Origin: Neurospora tetraspora
Lineage: Eukaryota; Ascomycota; Sordariomycetes; Sordariales; Sordariaceae
NCBI RefSeq assembly: GCF_033439725.1
Contig: NW_026944388.1
Location: 1,178,001-1,242,000 of the forward strand
Length of the DNA stretch: 64,000 nt
Direction of reading: 5' to 3'
Each line of letters begins with the position of its first letter. Positions within the stretch are counted from its first letter, which is position 1. The position numbers were made by a program, and so were the translations under genes. Below, one piece after another: positions 36,101-47,141 of the stretch. The notes below the pieces were generated by a model. The model did not search any database and was not told where the DNA came from. It saw nothing but the letters and a program-made list of their open reading frames with translations.

Positions 36101-37485
36101 AGTGCGGAGGAATCTTATGGCCCGAGGCTGTAGCCAACGAGACTCTCCTCTTTGCTGAAAGAGTTGATGGCGGCAATATTTCAGTTATTTGACCACATTA
36201 CCCAGGTTGTTTTACATTAAAGGAGTACGCTCGGCAGCCCCTTGTTACGGGTCGTTCCAAAAATGACAGCCGCAAGGCTCGGAATTGTGGCAGGAAGCAC
36301 GACAGGACGACAATTTCTTGATCAAAAGCATAGTCGACGGACCACCTTTGGTTCTCCTTTACGAACTGGGTCATTCCTTATTCCGCACTGTATTCGGCAA
36401 CACCTCCCTTATCTCGCCAGTTCACACATTTTTTGCCTAGATAGGCCGCGCAAGCCGGCCTGGGTGGTGGAAATTTTCGTGTGAGGGCACTCAGACTACA
36501 AGCCTTGTCTTTGACTTGGTGTCGTTGTTTGTATCCACGAGCCGATTCCAGCATCGACATGGGATAGTCCAGCGTGTTCGCAGCAGACACCCATGCGATT
36601 CCTTACACCGTTCAACATCTTTCCCGCATCTCATCACCCGAGCCTGTTGGCGTGCTTTCTCGGCATTCAGCACTACCGCCGAGGCCTCTCGCATCTCTTA
36701 CACCGAATCTTTTTTACTGCGCTGATACATACGACAGTCCTGAAATGTCCATCGTCAGGAACTATATCACTGTGCTTGGATCTGGCCAGAACGTTAACCA
36801 CCTGTTAAGTGGGGGTCAAAACCTGCTTGGTAGTTACTTGGGCGTAGATAGCACAAAAATGAAGGGCAATAAAAGTCGTTTTTTGGTCTAATTCTATTTT
36901 GCGTAGTTTTACATCCGTGAACCGTGTTTATGAAGTTGACATGTCTTGCTGAAGATGGGATTTAACGTCCCCGGTTTCGGCACATTTTTGTCGAGGGGAA
37001 CCTGCCCCTGGAATCTTACGCTAGACCCCGCAAAAAGGGCAGTGAAACTGGCGGCGCTAGCGTAGGCCGACCCCTGGTTCCCACCAAATAAGGTTAGATA
37101 GCGCAACGCAGTGGTGATTACGGCGCATGTGCCGGCCAATCTTGACAAGATGACAGGGCTGGCCGCGCGAAATGGGGCATGGAGCTTGATGGAAAAGCCA
37201 CCCTGTCCGGATGACGGATCTACATACAAGAACCTTTACGGACAGCTTCCTCCGTAATTATTTTTTCCATGGGATTTCCTTGACCAACACTCTCCAATTG
37301 ATTGACCAGCCAGCTCTTTCCAGACGGCTTTGTCTTTACTCGAGCCAATTCTCAACGGACCTTTGATCATATCCCGTTGTCTCCCTTCCCTCTCTTCCTC
37401 CCTCGTCAAGGGCCGTTCGAGTGTAGCATCACACAACCGCGAACCACAACACAACCGGCCCCGAACACTACACATAACCGTCATC
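36101..37485. other. intergenic: KH gene 3' flank and hut1 upstream region
   Basis: About 1.4 kb. Pyrimidine-rich leader sequence (about 37360-37420) precedes the hut1 ATG. No supported gene, RNA or repeat. Confidence 0.55.
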
Positions 37486-38982
37486 ATGGCTCGCGCAAAG
37501 CAGCCAACGCCCGTACGGCGTGAGGTTTCCTCCGAATATATCAGCAAAGCCGACCGAAAATCGCCAACTGGGGAGGAAGCAGTTGTTGTCTCCGGCGCAG
37601 ATGGAAGTGTGAAGCCGTCATCATCATCATCATCATCCCTTGCGGTACCAATGAAGAAGGAAGCCGGCGTCGTCACGCTCCTCATTGACGTTGCGGGCAT
37701 TTACATTTCTTTGTAAGTCGTCGTCGTCCCGGTCCCGGTCCCGGTCTCGGGGAAGAAGAAGCATTGAATCATGAATCAGCAACTAACACAGAACCAAAAC
37801 CCACGAAACAGTCTAACCTGGGCCTACCTCCAAGAAAAGCTCACAACAACCAACTACGGCGCCTCTTCTTTTTCCAAAGGCGAACGCTTCAAATTTCCCG
37901 TCTTCCTCCTAACCATCCAATCCCTCTTCGCCGCCCTCGGCGGCAAACTGTTCACCGTCCTGTCCACCCCCAAAGGCCAGCCAGTCCCCGCCATGATCCC
38001 CTCGCGCGCCATCTTACCTCCCTTGCTACTAGTAGCATTCACCAACGCGCTCGCCGCTCCCTTCGGGTACGCTGCGCTCGGTCATATCGATTACATCACG
38101 TACATCCTGGCCAAAAGCTGTAAGCTGTTGCCGGTGATGTTTTTGCATATTACTTTGTTCAGAAAAAGGTATCCGCTTTACAAGTATTTAGTCGTGGCGG
38201 CGGTGACGGCGGGCGTGGCGGTCTTTACGCTGCATTCTGGCTCCAAAAAGCACAAGACTTCTTCTAGTCATTCAGGCCAGACAAGTTGGGGATTGTTGTT
38301 GTTGGGGATCAATCTGTTGTTTGACGGCCTGACCAACAGCACGCAGGATTACATTTTCCAGACGTTTCAGCCTTATACGGGCCCGCAGATGATGATGGCG
38401 AATAATCTGTTGTCGTCGGTGATCACGGGCGGGTATTTGGTTTTGTCCCCGTGGCTGGTTAAAACCGGGTTGGGCGAGTGGTTTGGCATGGCTCAGGCTA
38501 CGGGCAGCGAAGGGGAGCTGGCGGGCGCGTTGGCGTTTTTGGCGAGACATCCCGAGGCTTGGAGGGATGTGCTGGGTTTCGCGGTTTGTGGGTGTGTTGG
38601 GCAGGTTTTTATTTGTGAGTTTGTTTTTTTTCTTCTTTTTTTTTTTCTCCCTCCTTCTCTTTTCCCCTTTTTTCTCTCTCCCCTTCTCCCGTTTTGCTTC
38701 CCCCTTTTGATTCCCCTATTTTCACTCTTCGACCCGTGACTAACAACCCATCATTTAGTCCATACCCTCTCAACCTTCTCCTCCGTCCTCCTCGTCACCG
38801 TCACCGTCACCCGCAAAATGTTCACCATGATCCTCTCCGTCGTGGCTTTCGGCCACCGCTTGTCTCAAATGCAGTGGCTCGGCGTCGGTCTCGTGTTTGG
38901 TGGTATCGGTGTCGAGGCCGGGATCGCGAGGCGTGAGAAGCTGGCTAAGGAAGAGGCGAAGAGGAAGGCGAAGGCGCAATGA
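37486..38982 (+). CDS. hut1: HUT1-type UDP-sugar transporter of the ER
   Basis: Three exons: 37486-37712, 37812-38614 and 38759-38982, introns 99 and 144 bp; 417 residues. After a polar N-terminus with a Ser run, the chain is mostly hydrophobic, consistent with 8-10 membrane spans. Features typical of the UAA/SLC35B transporter family are [76 protein letters not shown] and [10 protein letters not shown]. The last exon starts [20 protein letters not shown] and ends with a Lys-rich cytosolic tail. Hut1 is linked to UDP-galactose/UDP-glucose transport into the ER lumen. The second intron has a long polypyrimidine tract and a CTAAC branch point near its acceptor. Confidence 0.93.
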
Positions 38983-40314
38983 TTTGGGTTTTGCTCAGTT
39001 AGTTCCATGTCGGGTAGAAATGAAACTGAAGCAATTATTTCGGTCTATATAGGTAGATGGTATGGTGCGAGATAGAGAGACGGAGAGGTTAGGATGTGAT
39101 ATTGATCGATATCATGCACGTATGCATGTGTGCCGATGTTCAGTTGGTTACTTGGGGCTGGAGGTTTTTATTGTGTACGAATATTGTTTGTTTGTTTGTA
39201 GGATGTGACTCGGGAGGTCTAGGCGTATTTCGCATGTACATATATATATATATATCTAGTGTGAAAACACATACTGCTAGTACATAAACAACTCAATCGT
39301 GATTATATCCGTTATCGCGAAGGTCTAGAAGGCAGGTAGGTAGGTAGGTATACACACACAAGTGGTATTTGTTGGCAAATGCTGTTCAAGAACATAGTCT
39401 CGATTATCATCGGCCCGCGGGTAAATTGATCCTTAGGTAGATCTCGTCTCATTTCTTCCTCCGTCGTGTACTTGTTCTTCTTCACATATGTCCCCGTCCA
39501 ACTAACTGATCATCCATAAAGAATGAATCATAGGTAAGGTTTGCGATCTCTTAAGAGTTGCGCCTTCTGATCTACTCGTGCCTGTAGTTTTCATGTTTTG
39601 TAAAGTAGACAGACAGATAGGCGTACTGTCGTCTACTTACCTACGAACCAGAGTTTTGTATTCCTCCTCCACCTATTTTATGAGGCGGATGGATATCCTT
39701 TCCCCAGATAAACCAAGCAGATGTCGAATTTCGTTGAGACCATCAAATCTCCGCAACAACTCTTCCCATTCTCAGATGATCAAGTGTTTGACATTTGCTC
39801 ATTGTCCATATCATTGTTGGTAATATGCACAAGTAGACACAGCGCAGCGGCGAGGATTCGTAAATGGACCAGTGAATAGTTGTGTGAATTCATTCTTTTC
39901 TTTCACCATGTAAATCGGAACACATCCGTTGCCCCTATACCTTCCTCCCACTGTGTGTCTGCCGGGCTGAAACAACCAACCAACAAAAGAACAACCAAGA
40001 AGAGGCTTAACAACGCCCAAACAAACATGAAAAAGAACAAAGGGAAAAGAATAAGTAGGCCACCCAATCAAGGGGAAATCGCAGAAACGAAAAGGTCGGG
40101 ACAAACGTGTATAGCATTTCACACCAGACCCCGAACCTTGACACCTTTTTACCAAACCACACCACCAACCAGCACAAAACAAAAAGAACAAAGTCCGCAA
40201 CATAACGCCACCTTTCAATGCTTGGCATAGTAATGCTGAACCAATGAGTACAGTAATGATATAGATACAAAGGATGATGATTTCCCTGCAGAGACTGATG
40301 ACTGTCCAGCGTCC
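38983..40314. other. convergent intergenic region with microsatellites
   Basis: 3' flanks of hut1 (+) and the phosphatase gene (-). It holds an AT-dinucleotide run (39240-39255) and an AGGT repeat (39334-39350). No gene recognised. Confidence 0.6.
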
Positions 40315-42762
40315 TCATAGCAGTTCATCAATAGACCGAACAATGGGGCTTTCTCCCTTTGTTGGTGGACTCCTAGGGTCTGCCACCTGTTTTGGCCGCC
40401 CGAACGGATAGCAAGGATCGCGGGGGAACAGTGTCTCCCGGGGTGAGAACAACCCTTCGCCTGGTGTGGGCGGCACCTCCACGAACTGCATACCGGGAAT
40501 GCCTGCAAAGGGCTCATGAAGAGGGTTCGCTGTCATTGTCTCGGCACGCGGTGACATGAGTGCGGCATCCTCGAAGTCTCGTACGACGGCTACATGCCTC
40601 TCTGGAGGCGTAACGTCCTTGCTCTTTTTGCGCTTGGGCGGTGCTCCCAGTGTTGGCGCTGCTCCTAGTGTCAACGGCACAAACCCGAACCCTGCCTGTG
40701 AACCGAACCGATGAGCTGAAAAACCCGGGGATGGTGGCGGCTTGGAGAAGGCTGCCTCGAGAGGTGGACCAAAGCCAGGTGACTTCGGAGGTTCTGCCAA
40801 CGTGGGAGCAAAAAGTCCACGAGAAGGCTTCAGTTTCAACGGGGGTGATGGGGTGGAAGACCTTCCCCTATCCGGCTCGGGAGACTTGAAGCTGAAGTTG
40901 CTGAAGTTAATGTCAAAGCGACCAAATCTTCCAGGATCCTTCTCGTCTTCCTTGATAGCCCATGAAAAGGTCGAAGGAGCGGATGATGGACCTGGCGATA
41001 TTGGCTCCCCTCTCTTGGGAGTAGAGTGCCCTCGGCCTCGTGTAGGACTAATCTCGGGCGTGGCGAGTTTCGACGCAACATCCTCCCTTGGCAATGGCGC
41101 AGTCAATGGCTCTTGTTTCACCGGTAGATCAATGTTATCGACTGACAAAGTCATCCTGTGCTTTGAAGGGACTCTTCCCAGGCGTGGCTTGAAGCTCGAG
41201 GTCGTTAGCTTCCTCTTTGAAACCTCCTTCTGAAAATCCTGTAGGCAGTACATCAGCCTCATGTTGGGGCTGATCCACCTGCTTTTGGCCTGTGCGGCAT
41301 GATAAGCATCGTTGACAGTGAGATCAGGGTTCTGATACATTCCGTAGGCGATGATCAAACTAGCCGATCGACTGGCGCCCTGCTGGCAGTGAATGAGAAC
41401 CTTCTTCCCTTCCTTGGTCCTCTTATCGATCATCTCGCAAAGTGTCATCAAGTCATTTCCAATATCCGTGTTGTGATCCCATGGGATGTGAATGTACTCT
41501 GGCTCCTTGAAAGATTGAGCCTTGGGGGTTGTTGGCGTATCGCTCTCTGGGATGAACTCGAATGCCGTGGCGAAGCTGCAAGTGGTAACCGCGGTATCAG
41601 GTACTGGGGAGTCAATATCTGGTCTCTCCTGGGAATCCGAATCCTTTTTGCTTCCCATCCCAACCTTGAACGGGTTCGAGACCTCGCGCGCCACGTTGAT
41701 GACCACATCGAAACGAGCAGCTTCCTCCGCGGTAGGCTCAAGATACAGGAAAACGTTATCGTTATAGATGCATACTGGCCCATCGGGATAGCCTGGCGAC
41801 TTCTGGTCCTCGTTATTCTCCACTTCATGGTACGGGTCGACCTCGTATATCGCCTTGTTCGCAACCTGTGCCTTGATTGGCGCCTCTTCTTCCGGAATGG
41901 TAGAGCTTAAGCCACTGGGTGCCAAAGGTCTTGATGGCCTGAAGAATTCTGAAAGTCCAGATTCATTGCGCTCCAAGACAGTCGGTATTGTCATTCCCCC
42001 TGCTGGACCAAATGTTGCAGACTTCAGACCAGAGAGCATGTGAGGGGTCGAGGTGGAATGCTTTAATGCACGGCGCTGGAGGATAGGAGGGACCGAAGGT
42101 GAAGGGGGCACCTCTAATGTTGTGCGATTCATCAAGTCTGAAGTGTTCGTCTTGAGGCTGAGCAAGCTTGGCTTCCGCTTCATGCCAGGAATTGTTGGCT
42201 TGATGAAGGATGGAGAGGAAGGCTCGGAAACCAGAGAGGAAGCCAGGGAGCTGAAGGACGGTTGGATGGAAAGCCCTTTCATGTTTTTAGATCTCCGCGG
42301 CGCGGGCGAGGTCATGGGGCGTTGTCTAAGGTTGGGGTCCGATACTGAGAGACTGGCCATGCGAGACAAATCGCTTGTGAAGGGTTGTGTCGGCGCCGCC
42401 AAGGTAGAAAGAGGTAGTAGGTTTACTGGCGAGTCCGGAGAAGATGATGGAGAGGGATCGGAGAGATCTGAAGAATCCGTACACGACACAGTCGTAGTAG
42501 GCGAGGATTCGGCCGACTCGGTTGCTCGGCTTGACGCGCTGTTGTGATGCTTGTGGGCAGCATCCGCATGCATTGCATTTGGTCGTAGTTGGGGTGGCTG
42601 TGTATCGCCGGGTAGTTTTCCGGACTCGAGGCACATCACTGACTGCGGGTCGACCACGGTGATGGCACTCTGTTGGTCCATGCCCTCTGGGCCTAGGTCA
42701 TACACGGACATGAACGAAGGGATCTGATCCTCATACAACCGCCGTGTCGTGGCCGAAGGCAT
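40315..42762 (-). CDS. dual-specificity protein phosphatase, MAP-kinase phosphatase type (Msg5/Pmp1-like)
   Basis: Single exon of 815 residues. The catalytic domain is about 310-525. It includes YNDNVFLYLEPTAEEAARFD and VVINVAREV, then YIHIPWDHNTDIGNDL, the signature loop VLIHCQQGASRSASLIIAY (Cys about 457, Arg five residues on) and YHAAQAKSRWISPNMRLM. A polar insertion of about 50 residues separates the VVINVAREV strand from the IPW strand; this strand order is normal but the spacer is long. Both flanks are Ser/Pro-rich and probably disordered, with many SP/TP sites that a MAP kinase could phosphorylate. Yeast Msg5 and fission yeast Pmp1 inactivate cell-integrity or pheromone MAP kinases; the same is inferred here. 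Start is the first in-frame ATG, giving MPSATTRRLYEDQIPSF. Confidence 0.9.
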   Translation of the reverse strand: MPSATTRRLYEDQIPSFMSVYDLGPEGMDQQSAITVVDPQSVMCLESGKLPGDTQPPQLRPNAMHADAAHKHHNSASSRATESAESSPTTTVSCTDSSDLSDPSPSSSPDSPVNLLPLSTLAAPTQPFTSDLSRMASLSVSDPNLRQRPMTSPAPRRSKNMKGLSIQPSFSSLASSLVSEPSSPSFIKPTIPGMKRKPSLLSLKTNTSDLMNRTTLEVPPSPSVPPILQRRALKHSTSTPHMLSGLKSATFGPAGGMTIPTVLERNESGLSEFFRPSRPLAPSGLSSTIPEEEAPIKAQVANKAIYEVDPYHEVENNEDQKSPGYPDGPVCIYNDNVFLYLEPTAEEAARFDVVINVAREVSNPFKVGMGSKKDSDSQERPDIDSPVPDTAVTTCSFATAFEFIPESDTPTTPKAQSFKEPEYIHIPWDHNTDIGNDLMTLCEMIDKRTKEGKKVLIHCQQGASRSASLIIAYGMYQNPDLTVNDAYHAAQAKSRWISPNMRLMYCLQDFQKEVSKRKLTTSSFKPRLGRVPSKHRMTLSVDNIDLPVKQEPLTAPLPREDVASKLATPEISPTRGRGHSTPKRGEPISPGPSSAPSTFSWAIKEDEKDPGRFGRFDINFSNFSFKSPEPDRGRSSTPSPPLKLKPSRGLFAPTLAEPPKSPGFGPPLEAAFSKPPPSPGFSAHRFGSQAGFGFVPLTLGAAPTLGAPPKRKKSKDVTPPERHVAVVRDFEDAALMSPRAETMTANPLHEPFAGIPGMQFVEVPPTPGEGLFSPRETLFPRDPCYPFGRPKQVADPRSPPTKGESPIVRSIDELL

Positions 42763-44089
42763 GTTCGATACCCGGTGTGTGAAAACAGGTCACCGTCGCT
42801 TGCTGCGGTCGAGTCGCGACCACGGTATCGATATCGCAGGAAAAGGATCCTGTCGGTTAACTTGAAATAAGAACAAAGATGAATGAATGAGTAAGGCCGT
42901 GAGTGTTGGTTAACAGCCAAAGTTTGGGCCAGGCGGGACAGCACTGCTGAATCCTTCTTCCTTTCCCAACTGTAATCGACTTGTAATTGTTATCCCACCC
43001 GAGGGAAAACAATCAAGCCTTGAGGTAGAAATGAATTATGTGAATGCGCAGATGAAGAGCGCGGGTTGAAGTCGTTGCTGGTCGACAAAAGTCGCAATGA
43101 GTCGCCTCGTGGGTATCGAGATCGGACGAAAAGAGAAGGGTTGCGCGAGGACGGGATGGTGATCAAGGAGCCTTGGGCGTCAAGACATTATCATTATCGG
43201 GTCTGTCGAGAGGTCGCAGGGTCACAGCCTCCAAGGCGGCATGAGAAGAAGAGCGGTCGTCGGGTTGTGGTCGATTGACAATCGAAGGACTGACAAGAAG
43301 GAAGAGGAGGGGAAGAGGTTTCTTTGTCCTGGGCTACCTCCAATCCAGACTGTTCCTTTGGTGCGGTCCAAGCTCTTTAGCGTCTTGACACTTGAAGTCC
43401 TCGTCGAGTTCGAAAGCTGAAAAGGTGGAGGAATTGGGGGGTGGAAAGATGTGGAGGAAAAGAGGAGATCAGGAATTGAGGTGGAGGATGTGTGAATTAC
43501 GAAGGAGGGTGGCCAGAAGGGAAATGGGAATGGCGCAAATTCAACGAATTGGAAGACCGGGTGCGGTGTTGAAGAGAAGGGAAAAGTGGGTGGAATTGTG
43601 AGGTTGTGTTGTGAACAAGAGAACAAAATTGGAAGCAGCGTGCAGAAAGCAGACAACACAGGTGCAGAGCCACATTCACTGCAGAGGGAGAGACGCAGAA
43701 TGGAACGGCACGCTCCAGGCTAGAACGAGCTGGGACGGAGTGCCAAAAGTGCTTCACTGCTGCGCTGCACCCACGCACGCAGGCACCTTCCTAAGGTTGA
43801 GAGGTTCCTGCCACACACTCTCTGACACTCTCACACTGTAGGCAGGTACACTGTGGGGCCAGGGCAAGAACCTGTGAACGGGAACAGGGAACGCTGGTCG
43901 TCTTTGCACCAGCCTTTTTTTGGTATCGGCCCTGTCACGCTCACCTGCACACTGCACACTGCTTCACCATTGGTCGAAAGCGAACTCGCAGCAGAGGAGG
44001 AGAGAGGCTCTCGAAGCAATGAACGCTTCCACGAGTCCGTCCAGACGGGAGCTTGGGGCAAAGTTAGAGCCCTGCTGCCCTCCCTGTGC
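42763..44089. other. upstream region of the phosphatase gene
   Basis: About 1.3 kb of 5' leader and promoter DNA. The minus strand is rich in C/T around 43220-43660, like other promoters here. No supported gene. Confidence 0.5.
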
Positions 44090-44259
44090 TACCGCATCTA
44101 CTCAGTCGTAACGGAAATGCTTTGTGGATAATACAAGGTTTATGAGCCAATCCAGTTGGCAAGATGCTGCATATGCAGCTAAGAGCAAGCTCAAAACGCC
44201 CGCATAAGGTGTGGCCTTCCCCGATTGAGGATTTCCGTTACGACTGAAAAAATGCGGTA
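44090..44259. mobile_element. 170-bp inverted-repeat element (MITE-like, TA ends)
   Basis: Left arm 44090-44118 and right arm 44231-44259 are 29-bp inverted repeats with three mismatches in a 4-bp patch; the inner 17 bp (TCAGTCGTAACGGAAAT) match perfectly. The 112-bp interior is non-coding. Both ends are TA, which would fit a Tc1/mariner-type target duplication. No second copy is in the window. Confidence 0.65.
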
Positions 44260-46847
44260 TCTTCAGCCCTTCACATGGATACCTTATTTGCGCCCAAAGC
44301 GAACGAATGGTGTCGAGTTCTCTGCTTCTGCTGCTCCCGGCCACTGCTGCTAGGTGCTCCTGGTTGCGTGCAGGCTGTTGGCCGCTAGTGTGGGTCAAGG
44401 GGGCACACTTACAACCAATCAGAGAAGCGTCGCAGGTGGCCTCCGCTGCCAGCTACAGCGGCCGGCGGCTAGCTGCCACTCAATGCTAAAAATAGACGCA
44501 AATTGTCCTGGTCGATGATTGGCTGTTGCCCTTGGTTTGATTATCATGATTGCTCCAGTCACCCGCGGCTGGCTTGTCTGACCAGACTGAAATGGATGAT
44601 CACCCAGCTCTCTCTCGCTCTCTTTTGCTCAGCTTTCCCAAGTTGATGTTTTCGGCTCTTTGAGCTCTTCAACTCGGGCAAGGAGCGATGAAGTTGTCTC
44701 GAACATCACAGCGCTAAAGTGAGATTATTGACACTCCAATGGTCCTTAAATAGTGTGACATTGAGCTCTTTGCTTCTGGAGCTTTGACTTCTTGCGCTTA
44801 CGATCTTCACGAGAGGGATTCGTGATGAGTTTAGGCGATGCGGACAGCTGAGAACGACTGGCTCACATTTGCGACTCATCTCGTAATTTATTGCCACCGG
44901 CGCTTATATACATATCATGGGAATAGCTGCTACGCCGCAATCTCCTCAATTCGAGGCCCGCGTGGCCCGCTAGACTTGAGGTCCGTCCATAGCCGCCGGT
45001 CGGAGATCTGGCCGGAGGGCATTCCCATACCGGAGGTCCGTCCGTCCGCATCCACTTCACGGAGCCGCAGCACTCACACTAACGGAGCTCCTGTCCTTCA
45101 GAGAAGCCACAAGCAAGCGGGGTCCCCGCCGTCCTGAGAAAAGCTTGTATCATGATCCTTCTCTTTCCACCCAAAAGTTCAGCTGCCAGTGTAGACCGCA
45201 AAGTGTACAATACTCAACGTACAAGACTGAGACATGTCAATTCTCAAGACCCATTCAATCACTTCTCCCTAGTCTCTAGTTTGAATATTATGGTCAAGAT
45301 ATGAGCCATTATTTTTGCTTGCTATGGCTTCAAGTCAGAGGAAGATCACACGTCTCGTAGAATTTGGAATTGGAACCGAGACGGCGCTCCATCTGCACTC
45401 AACGCAGCGATGGATCTCCAAGAAGTACTTACAGTGCGCTGTAACATTCCTTCCAACTGTGCCCCCGGCAAAATTTCTCAGTTGGAACTGGTGGAGTATT
45501 AACCGCAGCCTTGAAGACCAATCAGACATCGGAGCTGAATCCTGAAACAAGAGCGGGTAGACAAGGCAAGGATGGCCTTTTAGCTGATCGTGGAGTTCTC
45601 CTCGCTGTGGAAGCTGGCTCGTGTTGGGGAAGACACTTTGGACCATTTTCACTCGTCGAGAACGGAAAACCATTCCACGCCTTCACCACCATCGCCTCGG
45701 TCGCCTCTTCAACATCGACCATGATCGACGAGTTGTGCACGTTGATCTGCCTTTTGCAGCTCCTTTCAAATGTCACGGTCACTCCGATGATCATCACGGG
45801 GATGACCTCTGGAAAAATCGGCCATCACGAATTCTCCATGACTGATGTTGTCACAGGAGGAAATCACCGATTCTGTTTGTGATGGCATCGATTTTGTATG
45901 AAGCTCTCCTCTTACGTACCTTGCATTACCTTGTTGACGCTGGCTCGATAAATGCAAACATTCCAAACCTGTGAGCTGTGCATGAGACATCTCAGATGCA
46001 ACTTGTCACTCCCTCACGTTAACAATGGGATATTCCGCCTCGAATAGAAAGGCTACATGGCTAGTGTACACGGCTTCTTGTAAGATGGAATGCGGCATTC
46101 GGAAAGCCCGCTCGTTTGACCCGAGGGATGACAGGTTTCGGCGGCCCCGTGTGGATCCGATCTCGGCGACCCTCCGATAAAAATGTCCTTATAACGGTCG
46201 GGGCCGGTCTGCTTCTGCGCAGCGTTCTCCGCGACATATGCATCCGAGCAGACGAAACCACTCCGGCAGTTCCATACATCTACCGCACACACACCGGTAA
46301 CTTCTATTTCACCCATCTCGCCTGGTCCAGTCCTCAGATCCGGGCTCCGGTTCCAGGTTGTAAACCTGGGCGATCGCTCCCAGGACATGGAATCAAAACA
46401 CCGGTTTCGTTAGCACTGAAACCGCTAGAGACTTCGTCTATGGGCTCCAGTTCATGACCTGGCAGTCACCACTTTTCAGTCCTTGAACTCCACGAGTCCT
46501 CAGGCTCGCAGACAACTGATCTCCGCAACCAAGACGAATCCTCCTGGTCCTGTACACTACAGGCCGAACGGATCGCCACATCCGAGAAGAACCGCGGAAG
46601 CAGGATGTCGGCCATGCTTTCGGCTATCGACGTTTACGAGAAAACTGGCACGCTTAAAACCCGCAGAGCACCACTCACTTCAAATTACAGTACCCGGCAT
46701 TTTGCCAGTTGCTGGTCGCTTCGTGCGGATCTTGTAAACGACCCTTCTCTTTCCTCCCCTTCCCCTGTTCGATGCCGGCCCAATTCTACATAGGATCGGA
46801 ATCACCCCCCATACAAACGGGAGGTTTCGTGCCGTTGTCGTCAGGGT
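44260..46847. other. intergenic DNA left of the retrotransposon
   Basis: About 2.6 kb of normal base composition. Short frames on both strands lack domains and splice support. The shift to AT-rich sequence is abrupt at the element edge, so there is no visible spread of RIP leftwards. Confidence 0.5.
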
Positions 46848-46852
46848 GCATG
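46848..46852. repeat. target-site duplication GCATG (left copy)
   Basis: The same five bases follow the 3' LTR at 59203-59207, marking the original insertion site of the outer retrotransposon. Confidence 0.85.
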
Positions 46853-46889
46853 TGTCAGATTCAAGGGTGGTTTTAGCCATACTATATGG

Positions 46890-47031
46890 AAGTTTAGTGG
46901 CTTTCCCATACATGACTGGTTTTTATAGTAAAGATTTTATTTTAGAGTCTGCTTATGGACAATTTAGTTTTTCAGGGGTAGCTGTATATATCATAGCTAC
47001 TATTGGTGCAATATTTACAACTTTATACTCA
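46890..47031 (+). pseudogene. nad5: nad5 fragment (NADH dehydrogenase subunit 5, mitochondrial origin)
   Basis: 47 codons are open and encode [20 protein letters not shown], continuing [19 protein letters not shown] and ending TTLYS. This matches the conserved proton-channel core of ND5 (TGFYSKD and AYGQ blocks). Similarity stops at 47031, just before GGTAGGCGATAA, which could be an exon-intron boundary of the mitochondrial gene or the fragment end. It has no start of its own and is not a functional gene. Confidence 0.88.
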
Positions 47032-47070
47032 GGTAGGCGATAAAAGTATTCAAGGGGGGAGGACTCGATG

Positions 47071-47141
47071 CAAGAGTACTTAGACTCGAACTAAGAATTT
47101 AAAGGTTGAAGCTTTCTATTTTACCATTAAACTATACTCTT
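47071..47141 (-). tRNA. trnW: mitochondrial-type tRNA-Trp (UCA anticodon) within the NUMT
   Basis: The 71-nt minus-strand sequence folds as a cloverleaf. Acceptor stem AAGAGTA/TACTCTT is perfect (7 bp), D stem GTTT/AAAT is closed, and T stem CTTAG/CTAAG is perfect around TTCGAGT. The anticodon loop CTTCAAC gives UCA between U33 and A37; the top pair of the anticodon stem is mismatched. A UCA anticodon reads UGA and UGG as Trp, as in fungal mitochondria, so the source is mitochondrial. In the nucleus it would be an opal suppressor if expressed, which is unlikely since mitochondrial tRNA lacks clear box A/B promoters. Confidence 0.85.

Noticed and set aside
46846-47043. Small + strand gene starting at 46846
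   Set aside because: The first codons are flank and LTR sequence and the rest is the nad5 fragment. It is a chance fusion across an insertion junction.
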